Below are positions 10,701 through 18,901 of a stretch of DNA of 64,000 nt, in pieces. The stretch is from an uncultured bacterium. Lineage in GTDB: Bacteria > Planctomycetota > UBA8108 > UBA1146. The position numbers were made by a program, and so were the translations under genes. The notes beneath the pieces were generated by a model, which was not told the DNA's origin, searched no databases, and saw only the letters and a list, made by a program, of their open reading frames with translations. The stretch is from the NCBI GenBank assembly GCA_913056395.1, contig CAJXMG010000002.1, positions 81,353 to 145,352 on the forward strand. Reading direction: 5' to 3'. Each line of letters begins with the position of its first letter. Position 1 is the first letter of the stretch.

Positions 10701-11190
10701 GGTAAGTGGCGTAGCCTTCATCGAGATCGACCCAGAAACCGATGTTGCGAGTCAGGGATTCCCATTCCTTGACGTATCGAAAAACGGACTTCTGGCAGCG
10801 ACGGACGAAGGGCTCGATGCCGTAGTCTTCGATCTCTTCCTTCGAATGGATGCCCATGTCCTTGCAGACTTCGATTTCAACCGGCAAGCCATGGGTGTCC
10901 CAGCCCGCCTTGCGTTCACAAAGGCGGCCTCGCATCGTCTGATATCGGGGGAACAGATCCTTCATCGCCCGGGTCAGTGCGTGACCCGGGTGCGGCATTC
11001 CATTGGCAGTGGGAGGTCCCTCGAAGAAGACGTACTTCTCTGCCCCTTCGCGAGCTTTGAGGGATTGCTCATAGATGGCATTTGCATCCCAGAAACTGCG
11101 AACATCCGCCTCTATTTGGGGGAAGTTTGGAGCGCTGACCGGTTCGGGAAATTCAAAACCCTGATTCGAAGAATCCGCTGCTGCAGACAT
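7798..11190 (-). CDS. ileS: Isoleucyl-tRNA synthetase, type 2 (eukaryote-like)
   Basis: 1130 aa class I synthetase that charges tRNA-Ile. ATG 11190 is preferred, with GAGGA 6 nt upstream; an in-frame GTG lies 12 nt earlier. The HIGH motif is HPGH (about 67-70), followed by the type-2 signature KAGWDTHGLPVEIEV. The KMSKSLKNYK loop lies in the middle and the anticodon-binding region is C-terminal. The spacing and these signatures match the IleS2 clade, also found in eukaryotic cytosol, rather than E. coli-type IleS1. IleS2 enzymes are generally poorly inhibited by mupirocin (family knowledge, not shown here). No zinc-finger tail of the IleS1 type is seen. It lies upstream of the kinase on the same strand with a 127-nt gap. 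Confidence 0.97.
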   Translation of the reverse strand: MSAAADSSNQGFEFPEPVSAPNFPQIEADVRSFWDANAIYEQSLKAREGAEKYVFFEGPPTANGMPHPGHALTRAMKDLFPRYQTMRGRLCERKAGWDTHGLPVEIEVCKDMGIHSKEEIEDYGIEPFVRRCQKSVFRYVKEWESLTRNIGFWVDLDEGYATYHKSFVESVWWALKRLFDGGLLYQGEKIVWWWAQGGTGLSAGEVGEGYREVDDPSVYVKMPLLDASGEPTNESFVAWTTTPWTLPSNQFLAVHPDVKYCRVQDKESGEVLLLAEDLLEPLSAKWKRELETLGTVSGSELVGQRYQPPFDHYHEEWGAKTSELESGEAEPILWRVVSADFVTTDSGTGIVHQAPAFGEIDHEVLLAERKRFKDKGVIPLLCAVDPNGQFNAAAGSQYAGRWVKECDKELARELREKGLLVHQEMYRHDYPFCPRAPKDALIQYPRHSWFIRTTEFVDDMLANNQKITWLPEHIRDGRFGKYLESNVDWTLSRERFWGTPLPIWVCSESGKMEAIESYDELLAKPGVSGQEVFDQAKAAEPELDDNLKVHRPYIDSVTYDSPFADGARMQRVQDVIDCWFDAGCMPFAQWGFPHQGVDRFEGQFPADFISEAIDQTRGWFYALLSISTILFGPKGAARGDDRISEDLFKEWPMPFKTCIVLGHLLGEDGAKMSKSLKNYKTPEYIFENEGADAMRWLFYAGQAPWTSLRFQEQAITEGQREFLLRLWNVYSFFTIYARIDGWVPEGGLTAEPGEDLQLSDLDRWVLAELNSTVAVMRQALDAHDNLTAASALNSFVDGLSNWYVRRGRDRYWSEGIDADKAAAQATLYHCLVTTTLLAAPFVPFITEHLYGALVRPRGEGFPESVHLCDYPEVSDRFADQELCQRMTLIREIASLGRSCRSREKLKVRQPLPAVRIILADPAWAKSLEKDADLIGEELNVKGVEFVEDASEYVSYEIKPNFKAIGPRFGGSARHVAAALSAHPDPAALVEAANSGESIQLTIEGDQQVELTSSDLDIRIHQKEGWSAAEAKGVVVVLSTEISPELHREGLVREVTSHIQGIRRDLDLGYVQRIRLSLLAEGELAQALNEHSAHIQSETLATELSFTEILGGEVRELDIEGQSIKIGVEPL

Positions 11191-11307
11191 GCCATTCCTC
11201 ACCGGGTGCTCCCTGCGAGCGACCCGCCGAAATGGTATCAGAAGTCCGGGAATCTCACACCCGATCCGCTACCGTCAAAGGCAGCGCCAGAGAATCTCCG
11301 GGAAAGC

Positions 11308-12432
11308 CTAGGGGCAACCGGTGGTCAGGCATTCCTGTCCGTCAGCAGTGGGATCTTCGCCGCACCCGTCCCCAATATTCGGGAAAGGTACCGGAGCAGA
11401 CCCGGGTACAAAGAGGCTCGACAGCAGGAAGACTGCGTCCGCCACATTGACACCGCCATCGTCATTGACGTCGCCCGCATCACGGCACCCCAGCGGAGTC
11501 GCCCCGGGAACGAAGAGACTGGACAGCAGGAAGACCGCATCCGCCACATTGACGCCCAGATCGAGGTTGCAATCACCACGAATGAAAAGCTCGCCTGAAG
11601 GAGGACAGGGTGCCTGAAGGGTGATCACGGCCAAACCGTTGATATCGTGGTCCGCATTGCCAAGCAGAGTCACATCCCCATTCAAACTCAGGAAATAGAT
11701 CGAACGATCGACATCTCCCATGACCCAAATAAAGCCCTGTTCTTCTTCCCACCAGGTGATCGTTCTCACCGGGTTATCAACCAGAACCGGATCAAGATTG
11801 CCGATGGTATCCAGATCACAGGGAGTACTACCCGCGGGATCAGGAACTTGAATGCGAGCACCAAAGGCGCAACCGCCGACTCCACGATACAGGTTTCCAC
11901 TGCCATCGATGGCGATCGAATCTCCGCAATCTCCATCATCAAACTGGCACAGGTCCGTGGGCCCTCCAGTCAAAAGGTTAAGATCACAAAAGTTGATCTG
12001 GGGAGTCTGTCCAGTGGGAGAAAGATTGTTGGTGATCGCACGGATCTCTCCATTGGGCATGAAGGCCAGATCATTGAAATCGAGCAGGGTCGATCCCACC
12101 GGAGAAGGGAAGAGTCCCACAGGATCGTAGAAGAACAGGTAAGGAACAGCAGAAGGTGGATTCGGAGGAAGTGTTCCGACGCCGAGCATGTAGTAAAGCC
12201 CTGTGACCGGATCGATCGCCAATCCAAGAACACTGTCCAGATCAAAAGTTCCCGGCAAAGACAATGAAACCGAATCCTCCACAGTCATCGAGGACGCCTC
12301 AACGGTCCTCAAGACATCATCGCTCTCTGAGACGGTCAGGAAATAGGTAACGTCACAAGTGCCTTGGCCATGAACAACATTCAGGCAACCGAGTACGAGC
12401 AAAAAAGCCATGCCATAACGTAGTTGAGTCAT
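11308..12432 (-). CDS. Secreted beta-propeller-like protein with dockerin-like C-terminus
   Basis: 374 aa from ATG 12432 (GGGAG nine nt upstream); the frame is open for 26 more codons. The signal peptide (MTQLRYGMAFLLVLGCLNVVHGQG) is followed by a repetitive beta domain with phrases such as GLAIDPVTGLYYMLG and NDLAFMPNGEIRAITNN, typical of NHL/propeller-like domains that read out a value. The last 90 residues are a paired calcium-binding dockerin-like module, FIRGDCNLDLGVNVADAVF and a near-identical second copy, ending in TTGCP. No enzyme motif is visible. It shares its C-terminal module with four other proteins in this window. Confidence 0.85.
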   Translation of the reverse strand: MTQLRYGMAFLLVLGCLNVVHGQGTCDVTYFLTVSESDDVLRTVEASSMTVEDSVSLSLPGTFDLDSVLGLAIDPVTGLYYMLGVGTLPPNPPSAVPYLFFYDPVGLFPSPVGSTLLDFNDLAFMPNGEIRAITNNLSPTGQTPQINFCDLNLLTGGPTDLCQFDDGDCGDSIAIDGSGNLYRGVGGCAFGARIQVPDPAGSTPCDLDTIGNLDPVLVDNPVRTITWWEEEQGFIWVMGDVDRSIYFLSLNGDVTLLGNADHDINGLAVITLQAPCPPSGELFIRGDCNLDLGVNVADAVFLLSSLFVPGATPLGCRDAGDVNDDGGVNVADAVFLLSSLFVPGSAPVPFPNIGDGCGEDPTADGQECLTTGCP

Positions 12433-12534
12433 CTTGATGATCTCCCTCATTCTTTGACCGCTGAAGCGATAAGTCAGCCCGGGAAAATCCGCAAGCATCA
12501 TGTCCAGCACCTTTGCCGACCGCAGGAATTCCGC

Positions 12535-13899
12535 CTACCGACGAAGCGTACTCTTCAGGGATTTTTCGAGCTCTGCGAAATCCTGGTAACCGGGACTTCT
12601 GGATACCAGAACGCCCTTGCGGTCGACAAAATAGACCGTAGGCATTCTTTTAATATGATACTGCTGAAAACCGACACCGTCCCCCCGCAGAAGCATTTTC
12701 TGCTGGAGACCCTCTTCTTTGACGTATTCGCGAATCTTTGACGGGCCATCGTTGTCGGCATTAATTGCCAGAACCACGACACCCTGATTTCTGTATTCCT
12801 TCTGAATCCTGCTGAGGTGCGGAGACTCCGCACGACAGATCCCTCACGAGTAGCCCCAAAATGCCAGCATCACCGTCTTGCCGAGGTAATCACTGAGCTT
12901 GACTTCATCGCCGTCCAGATCTTCAAGAGTGAAGTCTGGAGCAGCCTTCCCCAGCAGTTTCTTGGCTCGTTCATCGGGATCGAGGGGTTGGGATGCCATT
13001 TCGCGGATCTCCTTGAGCATCCCCTCCACGTCCTTGACCACCTCACCGAGTGGCCCCTTCGCAAACTCCTTGCGCTCCTTGTTGAATCTCTCTTCCGCCA
13101 TTTCGACGGCGACCAGAGACATGCCCTTGCGCAACACCGAGACGACCGGCTTGAGAAATTCAAAGCCCCTCTGAACTTCCTTGCCCTCTTCCTCTTCAAG
13201 AAGAGCCACTTCCTTGCGAACCAGATGAAGCTCTCGACCGGGGTAGGCTTCCCCACCGCGCGTCATGGTCGCAACCCAGTGCGCTTCGGTCAGGCCGCCC
13301 TTTTCATCGTAGTGCAACTCTTCTTCCAAGGAGGTCAGAACGAGGGGCTTCTTGCCCCCGCGAATCTCCAACTTTTCAACGCTCAATGAACCCTTGAGCG
13401 AAAAACCTGTTTCGACCGCCACGTCCCGGCGCTTGACCGGCAAGTTGCGGCGAATTCCGACGGCACTGCCATCCGCCCAACCGTCCCCCTCCTGGGCAGC
13501 CACCGCAGCATGGATGGCAATCAATGCCTGGGTCACTCCCGGTGAAAGGGGGTCGAAGAGTTCCGGCCTGGGCTTGCCACGCTTCTGCAATCGGACAGAA
13601 CCGATCGGGAAACCACCAGGATAGGTTCCGTTCTCGGGGTCAATGGCTCGCCAGATCCAGCGAGTACCACCCGGAGCTTCCACCTGATAAATGGTGACGG
13701 TGTATTTTGATTCGTCCTCCCCCTTGAGCTCGCGTACCTCCCAGGTCGCTGTCGCTACCGGAGGTTCCTCACTCCAACACGTCGTGGGGAAAATAAGGAA
13801 AAGGAACGATGCCCCCAACACGGTGAGGATCGTGGCAGATCGCAAGCTGGCCAAAACGCCAGACCGGCTCAACCACGAATCAACTCTCAGATGCTTCAT
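12535..13899 (-). CDS. Selenoprotein: secreted TlpA/AhpC-TSA-like thioredoxin with UxxC active site
   Basis: ATG 13899 (AAGGGG upstream) opens a frame that meets UGA at 12846-12844 (codon 352) and continues in the same frame to TAG at 12537-12535, giving 454 aa. The N-terminus is a signal peptide or anchor (ILTVLGASFLFLIFPTTCWS). Residues about 50-315 form an unrecognised acidic/charged region. From about 320 the sequence is a TlpA-like redoxin domain: APDFTLEDLDGDEVKLSDYL, then MLAFWGYS-U-GICRAESPHL, then VVLAINADND and MPTVYFVDRKG with the cis-Pro. Sec sits exactly at the first Cys of the TlpA WCxPC motif. A SECIS-like hairpin follows. Probably a periplasmic thiol/selenol oxidoreductase. 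Two separate genes or a pseudogene are less likely because both halves are needed for the fold. Confidence 0.85.
12817..12833 (-). promoter_or_regulatory. Putative bacterial SECIS element (TlpA-like selenoprotein)
   Basis: On the minus strand, 10 nt after the UGA, GUGCGG pairs perfectly with CCGCAC around the loop AGUCU; A and U of the loop could pair to leave GUC. The loop begins 17 nt after the UGA and has G in second position. This resembles the AGGUCU loop of the E. coli fdhF SECIS and meets the distance rule for bacterial elements. Confidence 0.75.
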
Positions 13900-14281
13900 G
13901 CAAAGAACCCCTTCACTCAAGAAAACTCGTCAAATCCCGGTTGAGCAGCAGAAAATGCCTCTGCATGCAGAAGTACGCCGAATATCGGCCAAATCCGGAG
14001 AAATCACGATTCTCAGAAGGTATCCGATCCATGGACCGGGGCAACCCGCCACAAATGTCCTTATTTGCCCAAAATCGGCCTGAATTCCCTCTGAAACTCA
14101 GGACTGGCCATGCAGGGGTGGATGTCGTATTCTGGATACAGGTCTCCGGTGAACTCCGGTTACCGTTTGTGCCCTTCAGGGGAATGAGGGCTCGACTCTC
14201 GGGTCTCGACTCTCGGGTCTCCCCCTGTTGGCAATGAAGAAGTGATGGACCCTGACCCCTTGAGGAAAGACAGGTCTCTGA
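13900..14281. other. Divergent intergenic region
   Basis: About 380 nt between two divergent genes, with no convincing ORF. It should contain promoters for both directions, but I cannot place them with confidence. The only structure I see is the 14-bp tandem duplication at 14191-14218. Confidence 0.5.
14191..14218. repeat. Perfect 14-bp tandem duplication
   Basis: CTCGACTCTCGGGT occurs twice head to tail (14191-14204 and 14205-14218), about 65 bp upstream of the downstream gene start. Probably a replication-slippage product; no regulatory role is evident. Confidence 0.85.
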
Positions 14282-14986
14282 ATGAACCTTCGCTCAATCC
14301 TTCTTTTGCTTTTGGTTCTCGCTGGACTGTTGGTGGGTGGATACCCCGTCACCGACGCTGCCGATGGACTGCGCAAACCCCTCGACCTTCCAGCGGGAGG
14401 TGCGGGAGATGATGATGAAGAAGAGGACTCTCCCGAGAGTATCAACTTCTACGGTGGCGAATTCGAAGGTGACACCTTTGTCTTTGTCGTTCCTGCTTAC
14501 GGATTCTGTGGTGAGACCGACATCTTCGACAACATTCGTCAGGAAGTCAGTGGCACTCTGAACCAGCTATCGGCGGCGGTCGATTTCTCCGTCGTGGCCT
14601 ACAACTCCCAGACCTACATCTGGAGGCCCGATTGCTGCAGCGCCAACGCCGGTAACAAGGCTTCAGCCCAGGCATGGCTCGGAGGACTCACTCCGATTGA
14701 GAACCACTGCCTTCTCGATGCCGCGCTCGTGGCACTTGGCCTTGCCCAGCAGTCTCCTGGAAACCACAAGCAGGTCATTATCTGCGGTGCACGGGAGCCT
14801 TACTGCGGTGGAGAAGCTGGCGGCAGTTACGCCGACCAGTGCCTCGATTCCATCACTGCAGCAAACTTTGAAAACCTGCCGATTCACACGATCTACTTCA
14901 CGAGTCCGTTCTACTCGGGAGAAGAGTCCTTCTACGTGAATCTATCCGCCATGAACGGCGGAAACTTCCGTCAGGTTGACTACTAG
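14282..14986 (+). CDS. Secreted VWA-like protein lacking the MIDAS motif
   Basis: 234 aa with a signal peptide (MNLRSILLLLLVLAGLLVGG), an acidic linker (GAGDDDEEEDSPES), and a domain with the strand and helix pattern of planctomycete von Willebrand A domains. FVFVV starts the first strand, a helix follows with DNIRQEVSGTLNQLS, and FSVVAYNSQTYIW is the next strand. The usual DxSxS metal site is replaced by PAYGFCG, so metal-dependent adhesion is not expected. Six or more cysteines could form disulfides outside the cytoplasm. It is monocistronic, ending at a strong terminator. Function is unknown. Confidence 0.8.
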   Translation: MNLRSILLLLLVLAGLLVGGYPVTDAADGLRKPLDLPAGGAGDDDEEEDSPESINFYGGEFEGDTFVFVVPAYGFCGETDIFDNIRQEVSGTLNQLSAAVDFSVVAYNSQTYIWRPDCCSANAGNKASAQAWLGGLTPIENHCLLDAALVALGLAQQSPGNHKQVIICGAREPYCGGEAGGSYADQCLDSITAANFENLPIHTIYFTSPFYSGEESFYVNLSAMNGGNFRQVDY

Positions 14987-15011
14987 AGTCGAAGAAATCA
15001 CTCTTCAAAAA

Positions 15012-15047
15012 AGTCCCCGCAGGTGAACACCTGCGGGGACTTTTTTT
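15012..15047. terminator. Bidirectional rho-independent terminator
   Basis: AGTCCCCGCAGGT pairs with ACCTGCGGGGACT around GAAC and is followed by a T7 run; the left flank is an A run, so it can also work for the converging minus-strand mraY gene. Confidence 0.93.
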
Positions 15048-15107
15048 GTTTCGTGTTTTAACCTCAGACCCAACAGGCCTGAGGCTCAAATCCCTGCTTT
15101 CGTCGCC

Positions 15108-16205
15108 CTAACGAACCTTCAGGCAAATTACCAGAAAGATGGGGGTGAGGATCGCCTGCATGATCACCATTCTCAGCAATACCTGAGTGGGTGACCAATT
15201 CTTCTCTTTCATAAAGTGGTCGTGGAGTGGGCAAGTCACCTTGATCGGACTTCGCTTGAAGATCCTTAACATCAGTACCTTGACCAATCCTGTTCCGCCA
15301 TTGGCCAGGATCAGGAATGCCACAAAGAAGAAGATTACGGGGTTACCTGTCTCCAGCGAAAAGATGCCGAGGAGCAATCCCAGAGGCCTTGAACCGGCAT
15401 CCCCCATCAACAGTTGGGACGGGTGGGCATTGAACCAGAGATACGCCATCAGTGCGCCCAGAGATGAAGTCACCACGATCGCCCAACTGGCTCCCATTTC
15501 ATTGAATGGCACCAGAAGGTAGCGGGCAGATTCAACATGCCCCACCACACCATAGAGGATTCCACCGAGCGCGATGAATGCAATGACGAGCAAGCTTCCC
15601 GAGAGCCCATCAACACCATCACTGCAGTTTGTCGTGTTGATGGAAACAAAGAGCAGGAATGTGGCTCCAGCCCAATAAACCCAACTCGACAATAGGAATG
15701 GCGCCAATAAACCCATGGTTCCATCGAGAGCGGCTTCTGCTCCCATCTTCGGAGCGTAGAGGGGCCACCAGACCTCGACATGTGACTGCCCACGAATCAG
15801 AGCCCATGCGACCAGTCCGGAAATGAGGACATCAAAGGTGCCCTTCTTGAGTTCTCCCCAGGAAGTGGTACTGCGGTCATCCAGATAACCCGCCAACATC
15901 GCCAGCAGTACTGAAACATAGATCACTCCCATATAGGGATCCCAGGGAACTGTCAGCAGACTGACCACGAGCAAAACAGGTATGAACAAGACTCCGGCAC
16001 CGGTGGGCTTTCCCTTTGAAACGGCTCCCTGGGCGGCATGCTCCCTGCCCTTGTCGGTTGGCAACAGCATTGAGCGGGATCGTAGAATCCAGAATGTGGC
16101 CAATGCTGCCATCAGTGCACTGAGAGAAGCCAACATGAGATGAGACTGAAGCAAACGCAGAGGACCCCAGAGATCTCTGAAGTTCTCCCCTAACCAATAA
16201 AGCAA
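15108..16205 (-). CDS. mraY: Phospho-N-acetylmuramoyl-pentapeptide transferase
   Basis: About 365 aa integral membrane enzyme that attaches the UDP-MurNAc-pentapeptide precursor to undecaprenyl phosphate, making lipid I at the cytoplasmic membrane. A TTG start at 16205 (GGGGGG upstream) fits the family N-terminus (LLYWLGENF; E. coli starts MLVWLAEHL) and length (about 360). Family motifs visible: GKPTGAG (for GKPTMGG), GYLDDR, the NTTNCSDGVDGLSG substrate loop with catalytic aspartates, GDAGSRPLG, and CPLHDHFMKEKNWS in place of the usual APIHHHFE...W. About ten membrane segments. It supports peptidoglycan synthesis in this organism. It stands apart from any mur/fts cluster, which is unusual. 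The first His of the usual HHH motif reads Leu-His-Asp-His, a family variation. Confidence 0.93.
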   Translation of the reverse strand: MLYWLGENFRDLWGPLRLLQSHLMLASLSALMAALATFWILRSRSMLLPTDKGREHAAQGAVSKGKPTGAGVLFIPVLLVVSLLTVPWDPYMGVIYVSVLLAMLAGYLDDRSTTSWGELKKGTFDVLISGLVAWALIRGQSHVEVWWPLYAPKMGAEAALDGTMGLLAPFLLSSWVYWAGATFLLFVSINTTNCSDGVDGLSGSLLVIAFIALGGILYGVVGHVESARYLLVPFNEMGASWAIVVTSSLGALMAYLWFNAHPSQLLMGDAGSRPLGLLLGIFSLETGNPVIFFFVAFLILANGGTGLVKVLMLRIFKRSPIKVTCPLHDHFMKEKNWSPTQVLLRMVIMQAILTPIFLVICLKVR

Positions 16206-16320
16206 TTTGATTCCCCCCACCTGGACGAACTGCGGCAAACCTCGGGGAGAGGCGTCGTCAGGCTCACACAGAGTAGCGGTGTGACGTTGATTTATAAAGG
16301 GAGAAGTCGGGGCAAAAGAA

Positions 16321-17052
16321 TCAGTCTTTCGACGACGGTTTGTCGGCGGACTCGCCCGGCTTTTGCAATTCCTTGAGGGCTTTTTTGCGAGCCTCTTCAA
16401 ACTCCTTGCGGCGGACGTCTTCCACCTTACGTGTCCGAATCGCCATGCCATAAGGTTTGTTGTAGGCACTCGGTGCCTGCTCGCCAGCCTGGATCGCCTT
16501 GAGAGCATTGTCGAGAAGCACGACCCTCTCCATGTTCTGACCCCAGATATCGTCATCCAGAGCTCCGTGGTAAGCGACTTTTCCCTTGTGGATCACCACG
16601 AAGGTCGGACTGACCCGGACACCCAGGGATTCAGCAAGCTGCCCCTCTTTATCGAGGAGAAACTGATGTTCGAGGGAGTATTTGGCTGCCCAATCCTTCC
16701 AACGCTGGGGATGGGCAAAAAAGGTGGAATCGATACTCATCCATTTCACTCCGCTTTTGCCCCACCGACGAATCAACGGCTGCACCCTTTTCTGGATGTA
16801 AAGTCGCTTGGCGAAACTGCAACTGGGCAGAGAGAACTCCAGAACCAGAGTCTCCTCTCCCAACTTGGAGAGGTCGAAGATCTTCTCCTCCAGATCCGTT
16901 ACCTGCACGGTAGGCAACGGTTTGCCGATCATTCCCGCAGGATCCACGGCTGCGGATGGAGGGGCCTTGTCACCGACAGGCGCGTCCTGAACCGCTGAAG
17001 TGGTGGAAATGACTAGAGTCAATAATGGAATCAGAAGTGAATGAATCGACAT
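16321..17052 (-). CDS. Secreted thioredoxin-like (redoxin) protein
   Basis: 243 aa from ATG 17052 with GGAGGAG four nt upstream; the frame extends 20 codons further. The signal peptide (MSIHSLLIPLLTLVISTTSA) precedes a redoxin domain: VQVTDLEEKIFDLSKLG, LVLEFSLPSCSFAKRLYIQK, LDKEGQLAESLGV, VSPTFVVIHKG with the cis-Pro. The active site has a single Cys (C78) in a CSFA context, like the CPxA(K/R)R(Y/F) redoxins common in Planctomycetota, not CxxC. The C-terminal 50 residues are a charged helix rich in Lys and Glu. It lies 115 nt upstream of mraY on the same strand. Probably an extracytoplasmic thiol protein; partner unknown. Confidence 0.82.
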   Translation of the reverse strand: MSIHSLLIPLLTLVISTTSAVQDAPVGDKAPPSAAVDPAGMIGKPLPTVQVTDLEEKIFDLSKLGEETLVLEFSLPSCSFAKRLYIQKRVQPLIRRWGKSGVKWMSIDSTFFAHPQRWKDWAAKYSLEHQFLLDKEGQLAESLGVRVSPTFVVIHKGKVAYHGALDDDIWGQNMERVVLLDNALKAIQAGEQAPSAYNKPYGMAIRTRKVEDVRRKEFEEARKKALKELQKPGESADKPSSKD

Positions 17053-17270
17053 GATTCTCCTCCGCATGACTGAACAACAAAGAATACCATCCAAGGCCGG
17101 AAAAAGTTCCACCGGAACACCGCTCAGCCTGATTACGAATTTCTTTACCGCTATGGTACCATTCCAGTGGTTTGGACGATGTTGTCGCGTTTGACTGCCG
17201 ATAATGCCAGATCCCGAGATCTCTGATCCGGCAGATTCTCCCTGCCTGGACCGGAAAGGAATTGAAATCG

Positions 17271-18896
17271 ATGTCTGCTGTAGAGACTTCTCTTCAATCA
17301 GGATCAGATCGATGGGCTTCTATTGTGAGCCTGTCGAAATGCCCGCAGCTCCCCCTCTGCATGATTCTCGCTGTTCTGCTTCTGATGCCTGCAACCCTCG
17401 GTGCACAGGCTGAAGAAACACAAAGTGACGATTCAAAAACTCCAGCCGTAACCGCCACCGATCAATCTGCTGAACTGGCAAAGTTGGTTCGCGAAAAACT
17501 GGCTGCGATTCCCGATCCAAGAACTCTGAAGCGAGAAGATCTTGCTGCTGTCTTTATCATTCTCGATGAAGGTATCGATGCCGGCCGTGATTACGTCAGT
17601 CAGTACGCAGATGGTGGCAAGGAGTTTTCCAGGGTCGCCGTCGACCTCGGAAGACTGTTGATTCTGAATGTCGACCGTCACGTGGGCATGCTCGCACAAG
17701 CTTCCAAAGAGTCCGGATCACCCATGACCGCCGCCCAGCGTCTGGGTGAACAGATTTATTATCTGCAGGAGGTCGTGGATCTGGCGAACTCTGCTCTTGC
17801 CAAAGGAGACCTGTCCGAGGCACAACAATGCCGTGCGAGAGTTGTTCTCGGAGATGCCTTGCTGAAGTGCAGAAAACAGAAAGAGGCTGCGGCACAGTTT
17901 GGAGAGGCACTCAAACTCGATACCAGTGAGATTGACGTGGACGAACTTCGAATCAAGGAAGTGGAAGCCCTCGAACTGGCTGAAGACTACGAAGCGATGG
18001 TCAAGGCCGGGATGAACTGCCTCGAAAACCATCCTCGATCCCCGTACCTGCCACACCTCGTCTACTTCACCCACAAAGCCTGCAGGCACCTCGGCAAGTT
18101 GACCCAGGGGCGCGATCTGTGGCGCAAATGGGGACCAGTCCTCACCGCTGGCAGCAAGGCAGGAGCCTCGGTGACTCTCCCGGGAAGGGAAGAGGAACCG
18201 CCTTATGTCGTTCCTGAAGGCAAGGAAACCGATTTTGCCATGATGGCGGATCGTCAGGGTTTTTATGAGGGCTTTTACCAATTGGCCCTGGGAGAAAAGG
18301 AAGCCGCCCTGCAGGCGATGCTCAAGTTCAACGACAACTTGTACGAACGTATCAACACCGGTGAAACACTGGCGATGCCGACCAAAACCTATTTCGAATT
18401 TCAGTCTGTCCCCATGGCACAAAGGATCGATGTTCTTCATGACAAGGAGGCACCATCCCTCGAGGGCATGACCTGGGTCCAGAAAAACCCCGCTGACGAG
18501 AACTCGAAAATTGAACTGCGCATCTTTTGTGACAGCAGTCGGGGGAACAATCGCCAGAACCGTTTCCTGGATGTCGCCAAGGAACTGGAGCAGGAATTCT
18601 CCTCTGAAGGACTCTCCGTCGTATGGATCAGCGGCATTTTGCGTGAAGACAGGGCAGACCGTGAGATCGCCGCGATGAAAAGTCTGGCAGCCTCAAAAAA
18701 TCTGGGTTGGACCTTCGGGGTTCAGGCGGGTCAGGAAAAAGGGATTCTCGATCGGCATCTGGTTTCGCACGGGGGGACCCTGCTTTTCATCATCGACAAG
18801 GATAAAAAGGTTCGTTGGGAAGTCATCGACCCCATGTTCTGGGACAAGGGGCTCTACCGTTCGGTCATCCGCAGGTTGCTCGCCGAGGGTTCCTGA
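17271..18896 (+). CDS. Secreted TPR protein with degenerate thioredoxin-like C-terminus
   Basis: 541 aa. ATG 17271 is chosen over the TTG nine nt upstream. A membrane or signal segment (LCMILAVLLLMPATLGAQA) follows an unusually long n-region of about 30 residues. Residues 60-390 are mainly helical with TPR-like repeats (for example QCRARVVLGDALLKCRKQKEAAAQFGEAL, shown here as a description of one repeat split by helices). The last 130 residues have the strand pattern of a thioredoxin fold (IELRIFCDSSR, LSVVWISGI, GGTLLFIIDKDKKVRWEVID) but no CxxC. The next gene starts 5 nt later, implying an operon with the 2Fe-2S ferredoxin-like protein. Function is unknown. Confidence 0.78.
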   Translation: MSAVETSLQSGSDRWASIVSLSKCPQLPLCMILAVLLLMPATLGAQAEETQSDDSKTPAVTATDQSAELAKLVREKLAAIPDPRTLKREDLAAVFIILDEGIDAGRDYVSQYADGGKEFSRVAVDLGRLLILNVDRHVGMLAQASKESGSPMTAAQRLGEQIYYLQEVVDLANSALAKGDLSEAQQCRARVVLGDALLKCRKQKEAAAQFGEALKLDTSEIDVDELRIKEVEALELAEDYEAMVKAGMNCLENHPRSPYLPHLVYFTHKACRHLGKLTQGRDLWRKWGPVLTAGSKAGASVTLPGREEEPPYVVPEGKETDFAMMADRQGFYEGFYQLALGEKEAALQAMLKFNDNLYERINTGETLAMPTKTYFEFQSVPMAQRIDVLHDKEAPSLEGMTWVQKNPADENSKIELRIFCDSSRGNNRQNRFLDVAKELEQEFSSEGLSVVWISGILREDRADREIAAMKSLAASKNLGWTFGVQAGQEKGILDRHLVSHGGTLLFIIDKDKKVRWEVIDPMFWDKGLYRSVIRRLLAEGS

Positions 18897-18901
18897 ACAC
18901 C

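Noticed and set aside
12535-12777. A separate small thioredoxin-like gene starting at GTG 12777.
   Set aside because: It lacks the first active-site half and is in the same frame as the upstream gene. Reading the single UGA as Sec restores a complete TlpA-like domain.
16321-17052. A further selenoprotein among the redoxins.
   Set aside because: The active-site position is a normal Cys codon (SCSFAK) and no in-frame UGA occurs within the domain.
18894-18896. Terminal UGA codons of other genes (such as those ending at 18896, 19309 and 53998) as possible Sec codons.
   Set aside because: No conserved coding sequence continues past them and no suitable hairpin was seen.
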